DNA of 64,000 bases from Podocnemis expansa (lineage: Eukaryota > Chordata > Testudines > Podocnemididae): positions 8,842,579 to 8,906,578 of the forward strand of contig ML682024.1 in assembly GCA_007922195.1 (NCBI GenBank), written 5' to 3'. This document shows, one piece after another, positions 12,081 through 24,643 of the stretch. The translations under genes and the position numbers were made by a program. Each line of letters starts with the position of its first letter. Positions within the stretch are counted from its first letter, which is position 1. Below the pieces are notes generated by a model that saw nothing but the letters and a program-made list of their open reading frames with translations, had not been told where the DNA came from and did no database searches.

Positions 12081-12470
12081 ACAGTTCAGTGTAGGTGTCT
12101 GTGGAAATGTCTGCTGGGTTGCAAGTGGCTACAGCAGAGTGTGCAGGGCTGGATAGACATAGAGAAGTGATGGAACTTACTTCCTGCAGCAGCAGGTATG
12201 TGTTTTTGAACTGTAACACCTTCCATGGAGTTCACCTCTGCCAGTTTCATGGAGTTAACATGACCATGACATTGAAGCTGCTTTGTTGCCAACTGACTCT
12301 GCTGCAGAAAGCACTGTCTGGGACCTGCCAGCTCATCACTCGCATGCCTGTTACCTTGTGACGACCCAGCATTCATGGATGGTGCAGTCCAAGGCTTCCC
12401 CCTCTCCAGTTTGCCACTGGATTCTACCACAACCTGCAATAAATCGACAGCCAGGCCCTAGAGTTTAAAG

Positions 12471-14744
12471 GCAGCACCCACCCACTCTAGTAAAGCCATA
12501 CATTGTGCACTGGACTCACATTTAGAGCAACACACCACAGCCACAGGCTAGAAACTTACTTTTTATTTGTTTCAAATCCAAGCTCAGATTCTCCCACAAT
12601 CCCAGGACTCCAGGAGCTCAAGCTCTAAGGGAAACAGCAAATACCATGAGATCTGGCAACACTGCAGCTGGCAGCTTGTTCCCTCTCCCTCACCTCAGCC
12701 CCCTCACTACAATTTCCAATAATGTTTGAACTTTCCCTTGTCTTTGTTCTTCAAGACACTTCTCCAGTATCCTCTGTCATCCCTACTGCTCTGTGAGACC
12801 AGCCAGCGCTGCCAGAGCCCAGGGAGGGTCTGGTAGTTGGGGAGTGGGTCCAGCCCTTGGGGTACTGCTCAATTTGAGGCTATCACAATCCAAACTGACA
12901 CACAAGAGGGCCCAATTCTGTCATCCACCCAGTGTGTGCATCTGCAATAAGAGTGAGTTAGTGCCCCCAAGAGACACTTCCTTTTTGCATTCCCAGGCAA
13001 AGTCCTTTTTATATTGGATTTTCCACATTTAACAGTAACATTAATGTAGTTCCCACCAACTACCATATTCCAATTTAACTGGAGATCAGTTCAAATAGTT
13101 ATTATGAATTGGTGCAGTTTTCCTTTTAGGACATGTGGGAAGAAACATTAACGTGTTGCCATTTCCCCACTTTCCTTTTGGGGGGAGGTTCTTTCCCAAG
13201 TGTCAGCATTTGAGTCTGATTCCCCATTCACATTTCCTGGCTCTGATATCCCTGGAACAATAGAGTGAGAGCCAGAGAACCCCTCGGTTCAGTCAGGTTC
13301 TGAGTGTTTTCCAGCATGATTCCCTTTGCTCAATGGGAGCAGTTTGGCTGGTGGGATTTGAGATTCTGGGGCTTTGGTATTTCTTGTTCCACTTCTGTTT
13401 GGGGTGTGTGTGACAGACTCTCCCAGGAACAGTGTTTTGGAACCACTCAGGATACAGCCAGTCAGGATCCTAGTGCGTCACAGTCTGCCCCCTCAGGTCT
13501 CCATGCTCCCTTGCAACCTCCTCCTGAATATGGCCTCTGAAGGATACAGCACCCTTGCTTTGCCTGAACTTCCCCCGTGGGTCCTTCAGAATAGGACCCT
13601 GGTGATGTCTTCCATGCCCTCCAAAGGGCCATGCATCCTGCCTTGCATTCAGAGTGATTTGCAGCCAGTATTAACATCGGAAAGATTTATTAGTTCTCAG
13701 GATCACAGTGGAGAAAGACTTTGTTAGCAGCTTAATTAGAAGCTACAGCTGTGAGCACCTGGAGAGTCTCAGGGCCCCTCTCTCAGGCCCAGTCAGCCAC
13801 ATCACCAGAGCCATGCCTTTGCACCTGCCCAGTCTTTGTCTCCTTCCCAGGCTAAGTGGCCACTCCTCCCGGTCTTGATCTGCCACAACCTGTTGCAACA
13901 GGTTGAGCCAGGGCAGCATGTCCTGGATAGGTCTGTGTACGTGTGGCTGGAAAAGGTTCGTCCATTCTCTAGTGGCCTCTGCAGTGATCACACACCTGAG
14001 TCCCAGCATCATTCAAAGATATGAGTAACTTGGTATGAGGTTGCTGGGCAGGATGTTTTGGAAATTTTCCTGATATTGAGCTGTTTTCTTTCTTTTCCTT
14101 TTCTCCAGGGATAGGAGCTGTCCAGGGGCAGTGGCTGTTTCTCTTGTTGCAGATGGCCCTGTGCTGTTTCCTACCCCTGGATCTCCCTGACTAAAAGATC
14201 CCTCTAACCATGAATTTCTGGGGGAAATCCCAGTCACTGAAGGGGCAGTGGGGTTGCGGGGGGGGAGGGGGAGGAGGAAGATGCTGAGGTGTTGCCCTTT
14301 GTCTTTCCCTGAAGCAAATCCTGGGCTGACAAATGAAAACAATCTCTCAAACATTGGACAGGAATCTCCAGAGTAAGGGCCATTGAATTGACACTATAAA
14401 ATGAGAGACTTGTCCTTCCGAAATCTAGATTCTGTAAACACTACTGGCATCACACCCAAGTTCTGGCTCACAGCATCAGCCTTCTGGGGTGATACCACCC
14501 CTCAGACCTCCCCAGAGCCCAGAACCCACCATAGAGGTTTTCTCCACCTTCTTCCATCTCATTGTATCTCTCACAGTCTCAGTCAGCACCCCTAGCCTCC
14601 AATTCAGCCACCACCTAGTACCACCTGCAATGCTGCTTCCTCACCTGATCCTTCCTGGACACCAATCCCTCCCTCCCCACAGTGAACAGGGCCCTGGAGG
14701 AGGACTTCAGCACACTTGAGGAGTTGGTAGGTAGGATCACACGG
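12471..14744. other. Unassigned sequence
   Basis: No domain, repeat end or RNA gene was recognised. A perfect 20-bp palindrome lies at 13886-13905. Confidence 0.5.
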
Positions 14745-15518
14745 GAGCATATCTAAGAAGAACAAGAATTGAAGACAGCTGGCAGTTTCTCAAAGAGACA
14801 TTATTAAGTGTACAAGAGCAAACTATTCCTCTGTGTAGGAAAGGTAGGAAGTATGATTTAACCAGGAGATTTTCAGGAATCTAAAAATAAAAAAGAGTCC
14901 TACAAACAGTGGTAAAATTACATAGGATGACTATAAACATATAATACTATTATGCAGGGGAAACATTAGGCAAAGGCACAAAATCAAGATGAAAGTAGCT
15001 GAAAGCATAAAGTGTAACAAGAAAACATTCTTTGAATACATTAAAAACAAGAGGAAGACCAAGGACATGGTAGGACCATTACTCAATAAAGAGGGAAAGA
15101 GAATAACAGAAAATGAGGAAATGGTAGAGGAACTAAATGACCTTTTTGTTTCTGTTTTCACCAAGAAGGTTGGTGGTGGTAGGATTCCTGATGTAGTGAA
15201 AGGCAATAAAAGTCAGATAGGACCAGAGGCTAAAATAGGGAAAGAACAAGTTAAAAATTGCATATGGAAATTTGAAGTCTTCAAGTCGTCATTGCCTGAT
15301 GATGTGCATCCTGGAATAATCAAAGAGCTGACCCAGGAGATAACTAAGCCATTAGCTATTATCTTTGAAAAGTCATGGAAGACTGGAGAGATCCCAGAGG
15401 ACTGGAAAATGGAAAATATAGTGCCCATGTATAAAAAGGGAAATAAGGACAACACAGAAAGTTATAGACCAGGCAGCTTAACTTGTGTGCCATGAAAAAT
15501 AATGCAGCAAATAATTAA

Positions 15519-16812
15519 GGGTGTGTCTACACTCTGTAGTGATTTTGAACTAAGGAGGCCTAATCTGAAATAGCCCATTCCCCAACCATGGAGGCACTAA
15601 AGTCGAATTAAGCATTTCCCTAATTTGAACTGAAGAAGTGCTAATTTGACTTAGTGAAGCCTCCTTTAAATTCAAATTAATTCTTAATTTTAATGTTATT
15701 AATTCAAAGTAACCCTCTTTTAGCTGGGTAGTAGGGTTACATTGAAATAAATGGGCTTTCTGGCTGGGGACAAGAGAGCCCCGCCTGTCTCCCTTTTGCT
15801 GAAGAGCCATGCACTGCTCCCTCAGGTTCCTTCTCCCTGGACCCATGGTCCCGGCAGGAAAGGAGCCTCTGGGGCTACTCTGTCCTGGGAGTGCCAGGCA
15901 AGAGAGCCCCAGCACCCACTGGATAGGGGAATCCCTGGCTGGCAGGGCTCATTCCCTGCCACCTGGCAGGGATTCCCCATAGCACACTTTCCCTGCTGAC
16001 CAGGCATACTGGTTTGCATCAGAAGAAGGATCAAGGGATGTGATCATTCCCCTCTATTCGGCACTGGTGAGGTGGCATCTGGAATAGTGTGTCCAGTTGT
16101 GGGCTCCCCACTACAAAAAGAATGTGGACAAATTAAAGAGAGTCCAGCAGAAGGCAACAAAATGATCAAGGGGCTGGAGCACAAGCCCTATGAAGAAAGA
16201 CTAAAGAAACTAGGCTCATTTAGCCTGCAGAAGAGAAGACGGAGGGAGGCTTTGATAGCAACCTTCAACTACTTGAAGGGATGCTCCAAGGATGACAGAG
16301 CTTGGCTGTTCTCAGTAGTAACAGAGGACAGAACAAGGAACAATGGTTTCAAGTTGCAGCTGGGGAGGTTGAGGCTGGAGATTAGGAAAAACTTTCTTAC
16401 TAGGCGAGTGGTGAAGCACTGGAATGGGCCACCTAAGGAGGTGGTGGAATCTCCGTCTTTGGAGATGTTTAAGGCCCAGCTGGACAAAACCCTGGCTGGG
16501 ATAATTTAGTGGGAGTGGTCCTGCTTTTGGCAGGGGGTTGGACTAGATGACCTCATAAGGTCCATTCCAACCCAATGTAACCCTTCTGCTAGGGCAGACT
16601 GGCATGACAAGGGCTGTGTTCTATATCTAGGGGTTTCCCAATGACAAAACACCACCAACTGGCTCGAGCCCCCACTCGAATTATTAAGTCCTGCTTTAAT
16701 TCAAATTAGGAGTCTAATGAAGACTCCCTAATGTGAATTAATAATTTTGACTTAAAGTTGAATTAGTTTGAATTAATTAATTTGAACTAACTTTTGTAGT
16801 GTAGATATAGCC
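15519..16812. mobile_element. Palindrome-rich MITE B inside CR1
   Basis: Ends GGGTGTGTCTACACT and AGTGTAGATATAGCC. The 3-bp duplication TAA is at 15516-15518 and 16813-16815, and removing the element rejoins CR1 exactly. The interior has AATTCGAATT-like palindromes in decayed form and carries a nested CR1 3' end. Confidence 0.85.
16020..16600 (+). mobile_element. CR1 LINE 3' end nested in MITE B
   Basis: It contains the CR1 3' signature: GTGGTGGAATCTCC, then GGTTGGACTAGATGACCTC and CCATTCCAACCC. A 145-codon frame (16072-16509) is the remnant of the RT C-terminus. Confidence 0.85.
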
Positions 16813-17514
16813 TAAGGAATCAATTTGGAAACATCTAGATGAGGATAAGGTGTTAAGTGATAGTTGGCATGGGTTTGTCAAGAACAATTCACGTCAAACC
16901 AAACTGATAGCTTTCTATGACAGGGTAACAAGCCTTGTGGATAGACAGGAAGTGGTAGATGTGGTGCATCTTGACTTTCATAAGGCTTTTGGTACAGTCT
17001 CGCATTACTGTCTCATTGACAAAGTAGGAAATTACAGTCTAGATGGGACTACAATAAAATGAGTGCATAAGTGTTGGATAACCACTCCCAGAGAGTAGTT
17101 ATCCATGGTTCACAGTCATGCAAGAAGGGCATAATAAGCTGGGTGGGCATTGAGGCAGACTTTCTGTCTTGGGACTCCCCTCCCTCCTTGCAAAATCATT
17201 TTCTTTTCCAGATGAGCCTTTCAGTGTTCAGTTGAATGGGAATGTGAGCCTATGATGTCATTCTCCCCCTTTCATAGTCTTTTTCAGTTTCCTACAAAAA
17301 TCCATGCATGTGATATGGCAGCTGATTCCCATTGGTCAAGGAAGTCCATCACAAATATGCACCTTACAGTGAAGCTTCCCCCGTAAAGAATTCAAGGTAG
17401 TGGAATCCATTCTTGACTGGGTGAGAGATAGCCAGGAATGCTGTCTGGTCACTCTACTGTTGTGCTTGAATGGCTGTTTGTGGGAGTTGCTCACCTTGCA
17501 ACATGTTCTAATAA

Positions 17515-19095
17515 CACAGAATCATAGAACTGGAAAGGACCATGAGAAGTCACTTAGTCCAGTCCCCTGCAGTAATGGCAGGACCGAGCACCATCTAAAA
17601 CCATCCCTGACAGGTGCTTGTCCAACCTGCTCTTAAATACTTCCAATGATGGCAATTCCACAGCCTCCCTAGGCAACTTATCTAGCGGTTAATCACTCTG
17701 ACAGATAAGGATTTTTTCCTAATATCTGACCTAAACCTCTCTTGTGGTACTATATGCCCATTGTTTATTGTCCTATCGTCAGTGGGTAAGGAGAATAATT
17801 TTTCTCCTCTTCCTTGCAATAACCTTTTAGGTAATTGAAAACTGTTATATCCCCCTCATTCTCTCCATTTCCAGACTAAACAAACTTAGTTCTTTCAATC
17901 TTCCCTTGTAAGTCAAGAATTCCAGACTTCTAAAAATTTTTGTTGTTCTTTGGACTTTCTCCAATTTGTCCACATCCTTCCTGAAATGAGGCATGCAGAA
18001 CCGGACATAGTATTCCAGTTGACACCAAATCAGTGCTGAGTAGAGCAGAAGAATTACTTCTTGCATCTTACTTACAATTAGAGCCCTGCAAATGCGCGGG
18101 TATCCGCTGCGGATCCACGGGTGCGGGTGTGGATAACCGCAGACCCCTTGCTGTGGATCGACTCATGGATGCAGCTTCTATTGTTACCATATCACACTGC
18201 AATCCATTGCTGAAGCTGCTGCACTGATCTGTGTCGGCAGCATGCAGGGGAACCAGGAAGCACTCTGGCCAATCCGAGATTATGATCTGCCAGCCAATCA
18301 GAGTCTCAATGTGGGGCTTGGAGACTCACTGCTGGCCTTTGATTGGCTCATTCCCCTGCCCACTTCTTCCTTTTGTTGCTTCCAGTTGGCAAGCCATTGC
18401 TGTCAATCAGAGATTTCATAGGTGGGCAAAGAAATCTGATTGATAGCACAGCATGCAAACCACAAACAAGAAAGGAAAAAGTGGGTGGGACCCATATGGG
18501 GAATGAACCAATCAAAGGCTGAATAGTTGTATGTGAGCCCAAACTCAGTTGCAGCTATGGTTAAAGATGTTGCTAAATCCTGGAATATGGATTTCAGATA
18601 GGATTAATATTATCACTGAGTGGATGCGGATCAGATGCAGTTCCACATTTTTGTGTCCGTGCAGGGCTCTACTTACAACAACTCCTGTTAATACACCCTA
18701 GAATGGTGCTTGATTTTTTTGCAATGGTATTACACTGTTGACTTGTATTTAACTTGTGGTCCACTACAATATCCAGATCCCTTTCCACTGTACTCCTGTC
18801 TAGGCAGTCATTGCCCTTTCTGTATATTTGCAATTGATTGTTTTTCCTAAGTGCAGTATTTTGCATCTGTCCTTATTTAATCTCATCCTAGTTGCCTCAG
18901 ACTATTTCACCAGTTTGTTGAGGTCATTTTGAATTGTGATCCTATCCTCCAAAGCACTTGCAACCCTTCCCAGCTTGGTATCATCAACAAACTTTACAAA
19001 TGTACTCTCTGTGCCATTATCAAAATTGCTGATGAGAATATTGAACAGAACCAGACAAAGAACTGATTCACGTACTGTTCCCTCATTTTAACCCT
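17515..19095 (-). mobile_element. CR1 LINE, split by a hAT
   Basis: On the minus strand the RT motif region (FADD-equivalent block at 18960-19060) is followed by the 3' part, and ends at the AATCATAGAACTGGAAAGG block near 17520. Interrupted by the hAT at 18079-18671. Confidence 0.85.
18079..18671. mobile_element. hAT element inside CR1
   Basis: Inverted ends TAGAGCCCTGCA and TGCAGGGCTCTA. 8-bp duplication CTTACAAT at 18071-18078 and CTTACAAC at 18672-18679. Subterminal GCGGATCC-type repeats. No transposase frame. Confidence 0.88.
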
Positions 19096-19189
19096 CCTCT
19101 GTGATGGCAGTGATTCTGGATCTGCTCAACAGTATGTATGCTTGGGAGCCTCTGCTGAGGGGCTCTATTGGGGAAGTGAAGTATCTTAC

Positions 19190-19216
19190 CAATCATGCTA
19201 CACAGCGTCTCGCACT
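19190..19216 (-). pseudogene. Small exon-like unit (27 nt), copy 1
   Basis: Acceptor TCTCCCCAG and donor GTAAGATA bracket 27 bases. Only phase 1 is open, giving a short Cys/Glu-containing peptide. A second copy is at 21374-21400. Small phase-matched exons of this kind occur in butyrophilin/TRIM-like genes. The assignment is tentative. Confidence 0.35.
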
Positions 19217-19498
19217 CTGGGGAGAGAGGAAAAAGAAACAATCATGGATTAAGTGTGCGTCATTTTTGGCAGAGTGACATGTGACTGCTCCAAAGTTTGG
19301 TAGGTGTACATTGCAGTTGGGAGGGAGTTTCCCCATTTGGGAAGGTGCACACATGCTAGTTCTGTTTGAACCATGGCACTAAACATAGCAGGGTAACATG
19401 TGTAGTAACTTGGGTTAGTCACTCAAGCATGAACCTGTTGGGACCTCCTGGGTATGCAATGGGTGACTACCCTGAAGAGTTGCCCATACTATGCCCAG

Positions 19499-20107
19499 TG
19501 TGATGAAGTAAGAAAACCTCTTGGGTTACTGTGGTTCTTCTTTTCTGTTCCTGTTTTTTGGTGATGGTATTCTGGTGATGGGACACAGGGGTGTGATAAC
19601 TATAGGTACCACTAGGGTGGGGGAGGCTTTAGTTCGACCTTACCTGGACCCCCTGGGGGTGACAGGTTGTGGCCGGTTTAGACCAGGGGCAGAGCAGCTG
19701 GATGGAGAGGAGAACAAAGGGGAGAGAGGGAGGAAGGAAGATGGAGGTTGGAGGGGCAGGACCTCCGGGGCTTGTCCTGGGGGTTTACAATCTGCCCTCC
19801 TAGGTGATCTGAGAGCCAACTGTCCTAGCTGCTGTGCAAAGTGGATTGCTAATAAACCCTCTGACTGCTACACTGGCTGAGTGTCACTGCTGATTGGGAT
19901 GGCTGGGACCCTCGTAGGGGGAGGAACCCCCCCCCCCCAAGGGAGACCAGACAGAGCAAGGATCGGACTCTCTGGGCCTGGATTTGGGAAGCTGGCTACA
20001 GGTAGCGTGGAGACCCTGGTGAATGGGAGAAAGCTCCACCGTAGCAGAATCCCTGGTGGGCTGTGAACAGAGGGGATCCAAGAGGCTTTTCTGGGTTCTC
20101 CGTGACA
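19499..20107 (+). mobile_element. Solo LTR, family 1
   Basis: 609 bp from TGTGATGAAG to CCGTGACA. 5-bp duplication CCCAG at 19494-19498 and 20108-20112. AATAAA at 19851-19856. Same family as 60204-60843. Confidence 0.9.
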
Positions 20108-20612
20108 CCCAGATACACTGCTATTTTTGGCATTCTTATTTAATACTAGGGCCTTGAGTATTGAATGCTCATCTACAGAATTGTGAGATCCAGTATTCTT
20201 TATTCTCCCCACCCACTGACTTGTGAACAGTCTTCAGTGATCAGTTCTGACAGAAGATTTGTCTTATGAGTGCAGGGGGCTGTGTGTTAGTACTAAGGGG
20301 ACCAGCAGAGCTGTGTGCATGCAGGGACCCAGAAATGGAATAGCAGTGATTTTGAAGGTCAAAACTGACAGATAGCCACAGAATTGCATGGAGGGAGTTT
20401 GCCCAGACCCTGACTGAGTCACACTAATCCATATACACTGCATTAACTCTCCATCATTAAGGATTATGCAGAAACAAAGTGTTTAAATATCTGCAGGAGA
20501 TGGGTTGATGATTGTGAAGGTAACTGAAGTTTGTATGTCAGGTGTGGTGATTTTCCTATCTTAATATAGTATGAAAGGACAGACACACATTTATTAGGGA
20601 TTATTCAAGTAC

Positions 20613-20646
20613 CTGATTCCAGCTCACTGATCTTATCCTTCTGAGT
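20613..20646 (-). pseudogene. Coiled-coil-like small exon
   Basis: On the minus strand, an AG followed by 34 bases open as TQKDKISELES and a GTACTT donor. It ends in the phase required by the 27-nt unit downstream. The heptad-like content suggests a butyrophilin/TRIM-type linker. Weak evidence. Confidence 0.3.
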
Positions 20647-21373
20647 CTCTCAAATGTGGGAGGATAAAAAAGGTAGACACAGAGATGTGCTGTGAGTCTA
20701 TGTGACCCATAATGACTAGGGCTAGTTACAGAAATCCTTCAGTCACATTTCCAGCCCCAGTGCAGGAGCCAGCAGATTTGATAGGCATGAGGTATGTGGT
20801 TAGTGATGTGCACCAGCATGCAGGAGACCTGGGATTTACAAAGCATTTAATCTTGATGAAAGATGTGGATCTGGATCCTGCTGGATCTGTGACATTCCCA
20901 ACCTTTCTATCTAAGGAGAATTCCTTTTCTGTGTTACTAATACCCCTTTGGAACATCAAAGCTAGGTACTCCAGTGTAAGTGGGGAATGGATAGTCCAAT
21001 GATTGGAGTTCACATCTGGGATCTGGCCTTGGCAACCAAACATGGAAATGTGAGCCATGTTCTGGGACATGGCCCAGAAGAGCCTGTATTCTAGCAGCTA
21101 TTTACAGAAAGTGGCTGTCCCCCTTCTCCTGCTTCAGAACAATGGGATTGGCTCTGGATTCTCAAAGGCAAGACGACATCTGTCTGTCTCTCCAAAGATG
21201 AGAGCATGTAACCCTGTGACTGCATCAGACAGCTTACAGTGCTGTGGTTGGACTGATTTCAGCCAGAACTATTCATTCATTTTAACGTCACTGGTGAGTC
21301 TGGATCTGCTCAACACCATGTGTGCTTGGGAGCCTCTGCCCAGGGGCTCTGCTGGAGAAGTGGATGATCTTAC

Positions 21374-21400
21374 CAGTCATTCTGTGCAGCTTGTCACACT
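21374..21400 (-). pseudogene. Small exon-like unit (27 nt), copy 2
   Basis: Same acceptor, length, phase and donor as 19190-19216; encodes CDKLHRMT in phase 1. Part of a tandem duplication (about 19118-20420 against 21290-22950). Confidence 0.35.
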
Positions 21401-21475
21401 CTGGGGAGAGAAGAAAAGAAGAGCATTATGAGTTCAGTGTGGGTCATTCTGAGCAGAGTCATATGGGGTATGTCT

Positions 21476-21841
21476 ACACCAGAGCCTTAGATTGACTTAA
21501 GCTTCCTTAAATCAACCTAAGGGAAGGTCTGTCCACATTGGGAATTTATTAAGTAGACTCAAGTGATTCCTTAAGTCAACTTATTAACACAACCTCTTAT
21601 GGTTGACTTAAAGCTTAAGTCGACCTTATTAAGTAGACTTAAGCCAGTGTAGATGGGACATAGCCCTTAAGTTGACTTAATAAGGTTGAATTAAGCTTTA
21701 AGTCAACCTAGCAGCTGCCAGTGTGGATGCTGGCAGTCAACAGGAGTTTCCAGTGTGGACGCTCTAAGCTGACTGAACAGGGTCGACTTAAAGCTGAGAT
21801 TGTTAAGTCATCTTAACAGAGCCTCCAGTGTAGACATGCCC
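21476..21841. mobile_element. Palindrome-rich MITE C
   Basis: Ends GGGTATGTCTACACC and GTGTAGACATGCCC. The interior is built of TTAAGTCGACTTAA-type palindromes, several decayed at the central CpG. Confidence 0.85.
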
Positions 21842-22211
21842 TGGACCTGTTCTAAACCATAAGTACAGCTGTACGGCAACTGGGGAGGTGCTTCCCTGCT
21901 TGGGCCAGCAGCTACATGTTAGTTCTGTTTGAAGGGTGCTAAAAGTAGCACAGTTGCTGTGGTTAGTACTAACTCAAGCAGAGCTAACATGTGTCTGGCT
22001 ACCTGAACAGGGAAACTCACTCCCAACTGCAATGTAGATGTATCCAACGAGACTAGATCACTCAATTTACTGGACATGTTGGACAAAATTATTGTTAATG
22101 AACAATAGACAAGGTTCACAAATTGCTCCAGGAGTCAGCACCCCAAGCTGATGGTGCTGCAGGGAACGCAAGGAAGGAGTGTCACAACAAAACATGTATC
22201 ATGCTTTAGAG

Positions 22212-22389
22212 CAGTGGTTCTTAACCTTTTGCTGGTTGTGACACTGTTGGTGGCATGTCATGACCCTACAGGAGACACCAACCCACCCCCTCCAGGCCAA
22301 ATCCAGTCATGTCCCTGGCTGTCTGTGACACACTTATTACTGTGGGGCAACGCAATAATGTGTCCTGATACAGTGGTTGAGAACCACTG
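22212..22389. mobile_element. hAT MITE (CAGTGGTTCTTAACC family)
   Basis: Ends CAGTGGTTCTTAACC and GGTTGAGAACCACTG. Flanks CTTTAGAG and GTGTAGAG are an imperfect 8-bp duplication. Confidence 0.85.
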
Positions 22390-23115
22390 GTGTAGAGAGG
22401 GCTGCACTTCTGCAGCCCGTCACCCAGCTGCAAATCTCCTACTTCTAGGCAGTGCACTACCTTTGTCGTGGTAAACTGCAAAATATGTAGCTCTAGTGTG
22501 AGTGGCCAGCAGGAGCTTAGATGCAGGGAGGAGGCATGTTGTGGGGCTGTGTATGAAGCTCTGTGGGGTTGTTTGGCCCTGGATTCACTTCTATCTATGG
22601 ATGTGGGGTCAGATTCTGTCCTGGTTTTCATGGGAACACTGTGGGTTGTGGTTCCTATCACAGTACCCCTGACTAAGTACATACAGAGTGTGGTAGAGTT
22701 TTGAGCCTCTGATGATTTGATTCCCTGGCCTAGAGTAAGCAAGTGAGGGGGTGGCCAAGGGAGTGGGGAGAACATGACTGGACAGGACTGAGGAGATTCA
22801 GGGCTTGGAGAGTGGGACAGGGTAGGTGCAGACTGAGGGGCACTGGCAGAGCTGTGTGCGTGTGAGGAGCTAAGAAGTGGGAGAGCAGATATTTTGCAAA
22901 TCAGAACTGAGATACAGCCACAGACCTGCATGAAGGAAGTTTTCTCAACCCGTTTTAGAGATTGTCCACATAGCCCCTCAGCTTATGGGGTTCTGATTTG
23001 CAGTGCACACTTATGTGCTGCTCTGTAACTGCTGTGTGGATGCTGCTGGTGTCCATTAAACTGTACCTAGCTAGCTCACACAAACGCTGTCCTCGTCAAA
23101 CATAACTATGTTGAT
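22390..23115. other. Part of tandem duplication, no gene recognised
   Basis: 22780-22950 is similar to 20250-20410. Frames on the minus strand over this stretch have no recognisable domain. Confidence 0.5.
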
Positions 23116-23304
23116 GTGAAGTAGGAAAGGAAGGCTCTGGTAACTGGAGTTCTTTGAGGTGTGTGTCTCTGTGGGTGCTCCATCTTGGGTGCTGGTGCAC
23201 CCATGCAACACAGATCAGAAATCATCTAGCAGTGCTCATCTGGGTTGTGTGGGTGCCAAGAGGTTGTCTTGTGCCACTTTGGTGCCCTTTTGGTGCATCT
23301 GAGA

Positions 23305-24643
23305 CAGGGTTAAAGTATAACTTGGTGGGCGCCAGCACCCTCCTGCATGGGTGGGCCCCCTCTGGCATGGGTGGGCCCCCCTCCAGCACAGGTGCCCCCC
23401 CATGGGGGCTGTCAAGGCTTTTTCCCCACTCTGGCACTCTGAGTGCAGAAGGTGGGGGCCTGCAAGAGGCCTTAAAAGCCACTGGCCTTAAAGCCTGCTC
23501 TTAAAAGTCTCCAAGGCCTCCAATTCCTGGCCTTGGAGTGGTATCGCTGCCACCACCCAAATGCAAAAAAACCTCTTGAGACCCAGGAAGGCGCACTTGG
23601 GAATTCCTCCCTGTGAGGCACTTGCAATCCTCCTTATTCCTCTCTCAGGAAAGTGACTGAACTCCAGCTGCAATATGAGCTGGAACTGGTACAGGGTTCC
23701 CTTTAGTAGCTGCCTGTGCAGTCTAAGGCATGTGCACACAAACCTCTTGCCTTTCAGGACACAAAACCAGAACTTACTTAAAAGGTAAAAATCTTTAATC
23801 AAAAAGAACAGATAATAAACACAGAGAGTTGCTTCTCTGGGAACTAACTTGGGTAGTTACAGGGTAGTGGGAGGGGGTACATGTGCTCAGCACAGAGAAA
23901 TCCAAAAAACAAGCCAAAAACAAAGAAATTACCCTGACCGCGTCTAAGTAAACATTCCCTGTTCTACCCACGCCTGGTCAGTACCAAATTTAACTTATCT
24001 TTGGTAAGGATGTTGCTGGATTCTTCCTCAGGCCCCTCTGGCCTCCTCCTGATCCTTCCAGGAGCTCTGCTACATCCAAACAGGCCCAGGCCAGGCTGCT
24101 GTTACCATTCAAAAACCTGTGCTTCATTCCTATTGGCTGTCCTGGGACTCACTGACCAGAGTGTTAACCCCTTCCTCCCCAAGGGTTATTACAGGGGCCC
24201 CAGTACCCATCCCCAGAACTAACCCCCTGCCCCAATACCCACTCCCCCCCCCCACACACAGAGCCACAACCACCCCAGAAACAGACACAGACACACACAA
24301 AACACCCAGCAGCCCTCCCCCAAAAGCCCTTACCTGGGTTGTTTGCAGGCTGCCTGACTGGCTGGAAGCTACTTCCAGCCACAAGCTGCTCTGTCCTTTA
24401 GGAGGGAGTTTCACAAACTCCCAGCCTGTGTAGCTCTCTGCTGGCTAGGTTAAGGAGGAGCAGGGTTTAAGGTGGAGCCACTGGAATGCTGCATTCTGGC
24501 TGCTCATGTTATTTTTGGCAGGGCCCCAGAACACAGCGTTCTAGTGTGTTCCTCTATTATTAGGGGCCCTGGAACATTGCCAACCTAAAAACACGGGGCC
24601 CCAGAACTGTGTTCTGGTGCGTTCACCCATACTTTAACCCCTG
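23305..24643. mobile_element. hAT element carrying a solo LTR
   Basis: Ends CAGGGTTAAAGTATAA and ATACTTTAACCCCTG. 8-bp duplication ATCTGAGA at 23297-23304 and GTCTGAGA at 24644-24651. Same family as 51157-51767. Without the nested LTR its length is about 550 bp, close to the other copy. Confidence 0.85.
23410..24193 (-). mobile_element. Solo LTR, family 2
   Basis: 784 bp, TGTCAAGGC to GGTTATTACA on the plus strand. 5-bp duplication GGGGC at 23405-23409 and 24194-24198. Orientation set tentatively from an ATTAAA-like signal on the minus strand. The family resembles an LTR common in turtles. Confidence 0.8.

Larger units (their letters stand above)
160..12470. repeat. Segmental duplication, copy 1 (contains gene A)
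   Basis: Collinear similarity to 50990-64000 is visible at many points: about 180-300 against 51010-51140, 430-640 against 52030-52260, all gene A and C exons, a CR1 3' end (5560-6055 against 56300-56815), 9480-9620 against 60960-61060, and 12080-12370 against 63700-64000. The second copy reaches the window edge, so the full length is unknown. Confidence 0.85.
14745..17145 (+). mobile_element. CR1 LINE RT-region copy, split by MITE B
   Basis: The part 14745-15518 encodes the CR1 linker and first RT motifs (the frame 14989-15495 ends with NTESYRPGSLT, where intact CR1 has NYRPISL). After the MITE (15519-16812), the element resumes with GFVKNNSRQTKLIAFYDRV and VHLDFHKAFGTVSHYCLI, the RT motif A region. 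Truncated at both ends and inactive. Confidence 0.85.

Noticed and set aside
13886..13905. Perfect 20-bp palindrome CAACCTGTTGCAACAGGTTG
   Set aside because: A single occurrence with no flanking structure; kept as a note only.
22266..22931. 221-codon minus-strand frame
   Set aside because: It crosses the hAT MITE at 22212-22389 and shows no domain; composition suggests chance.
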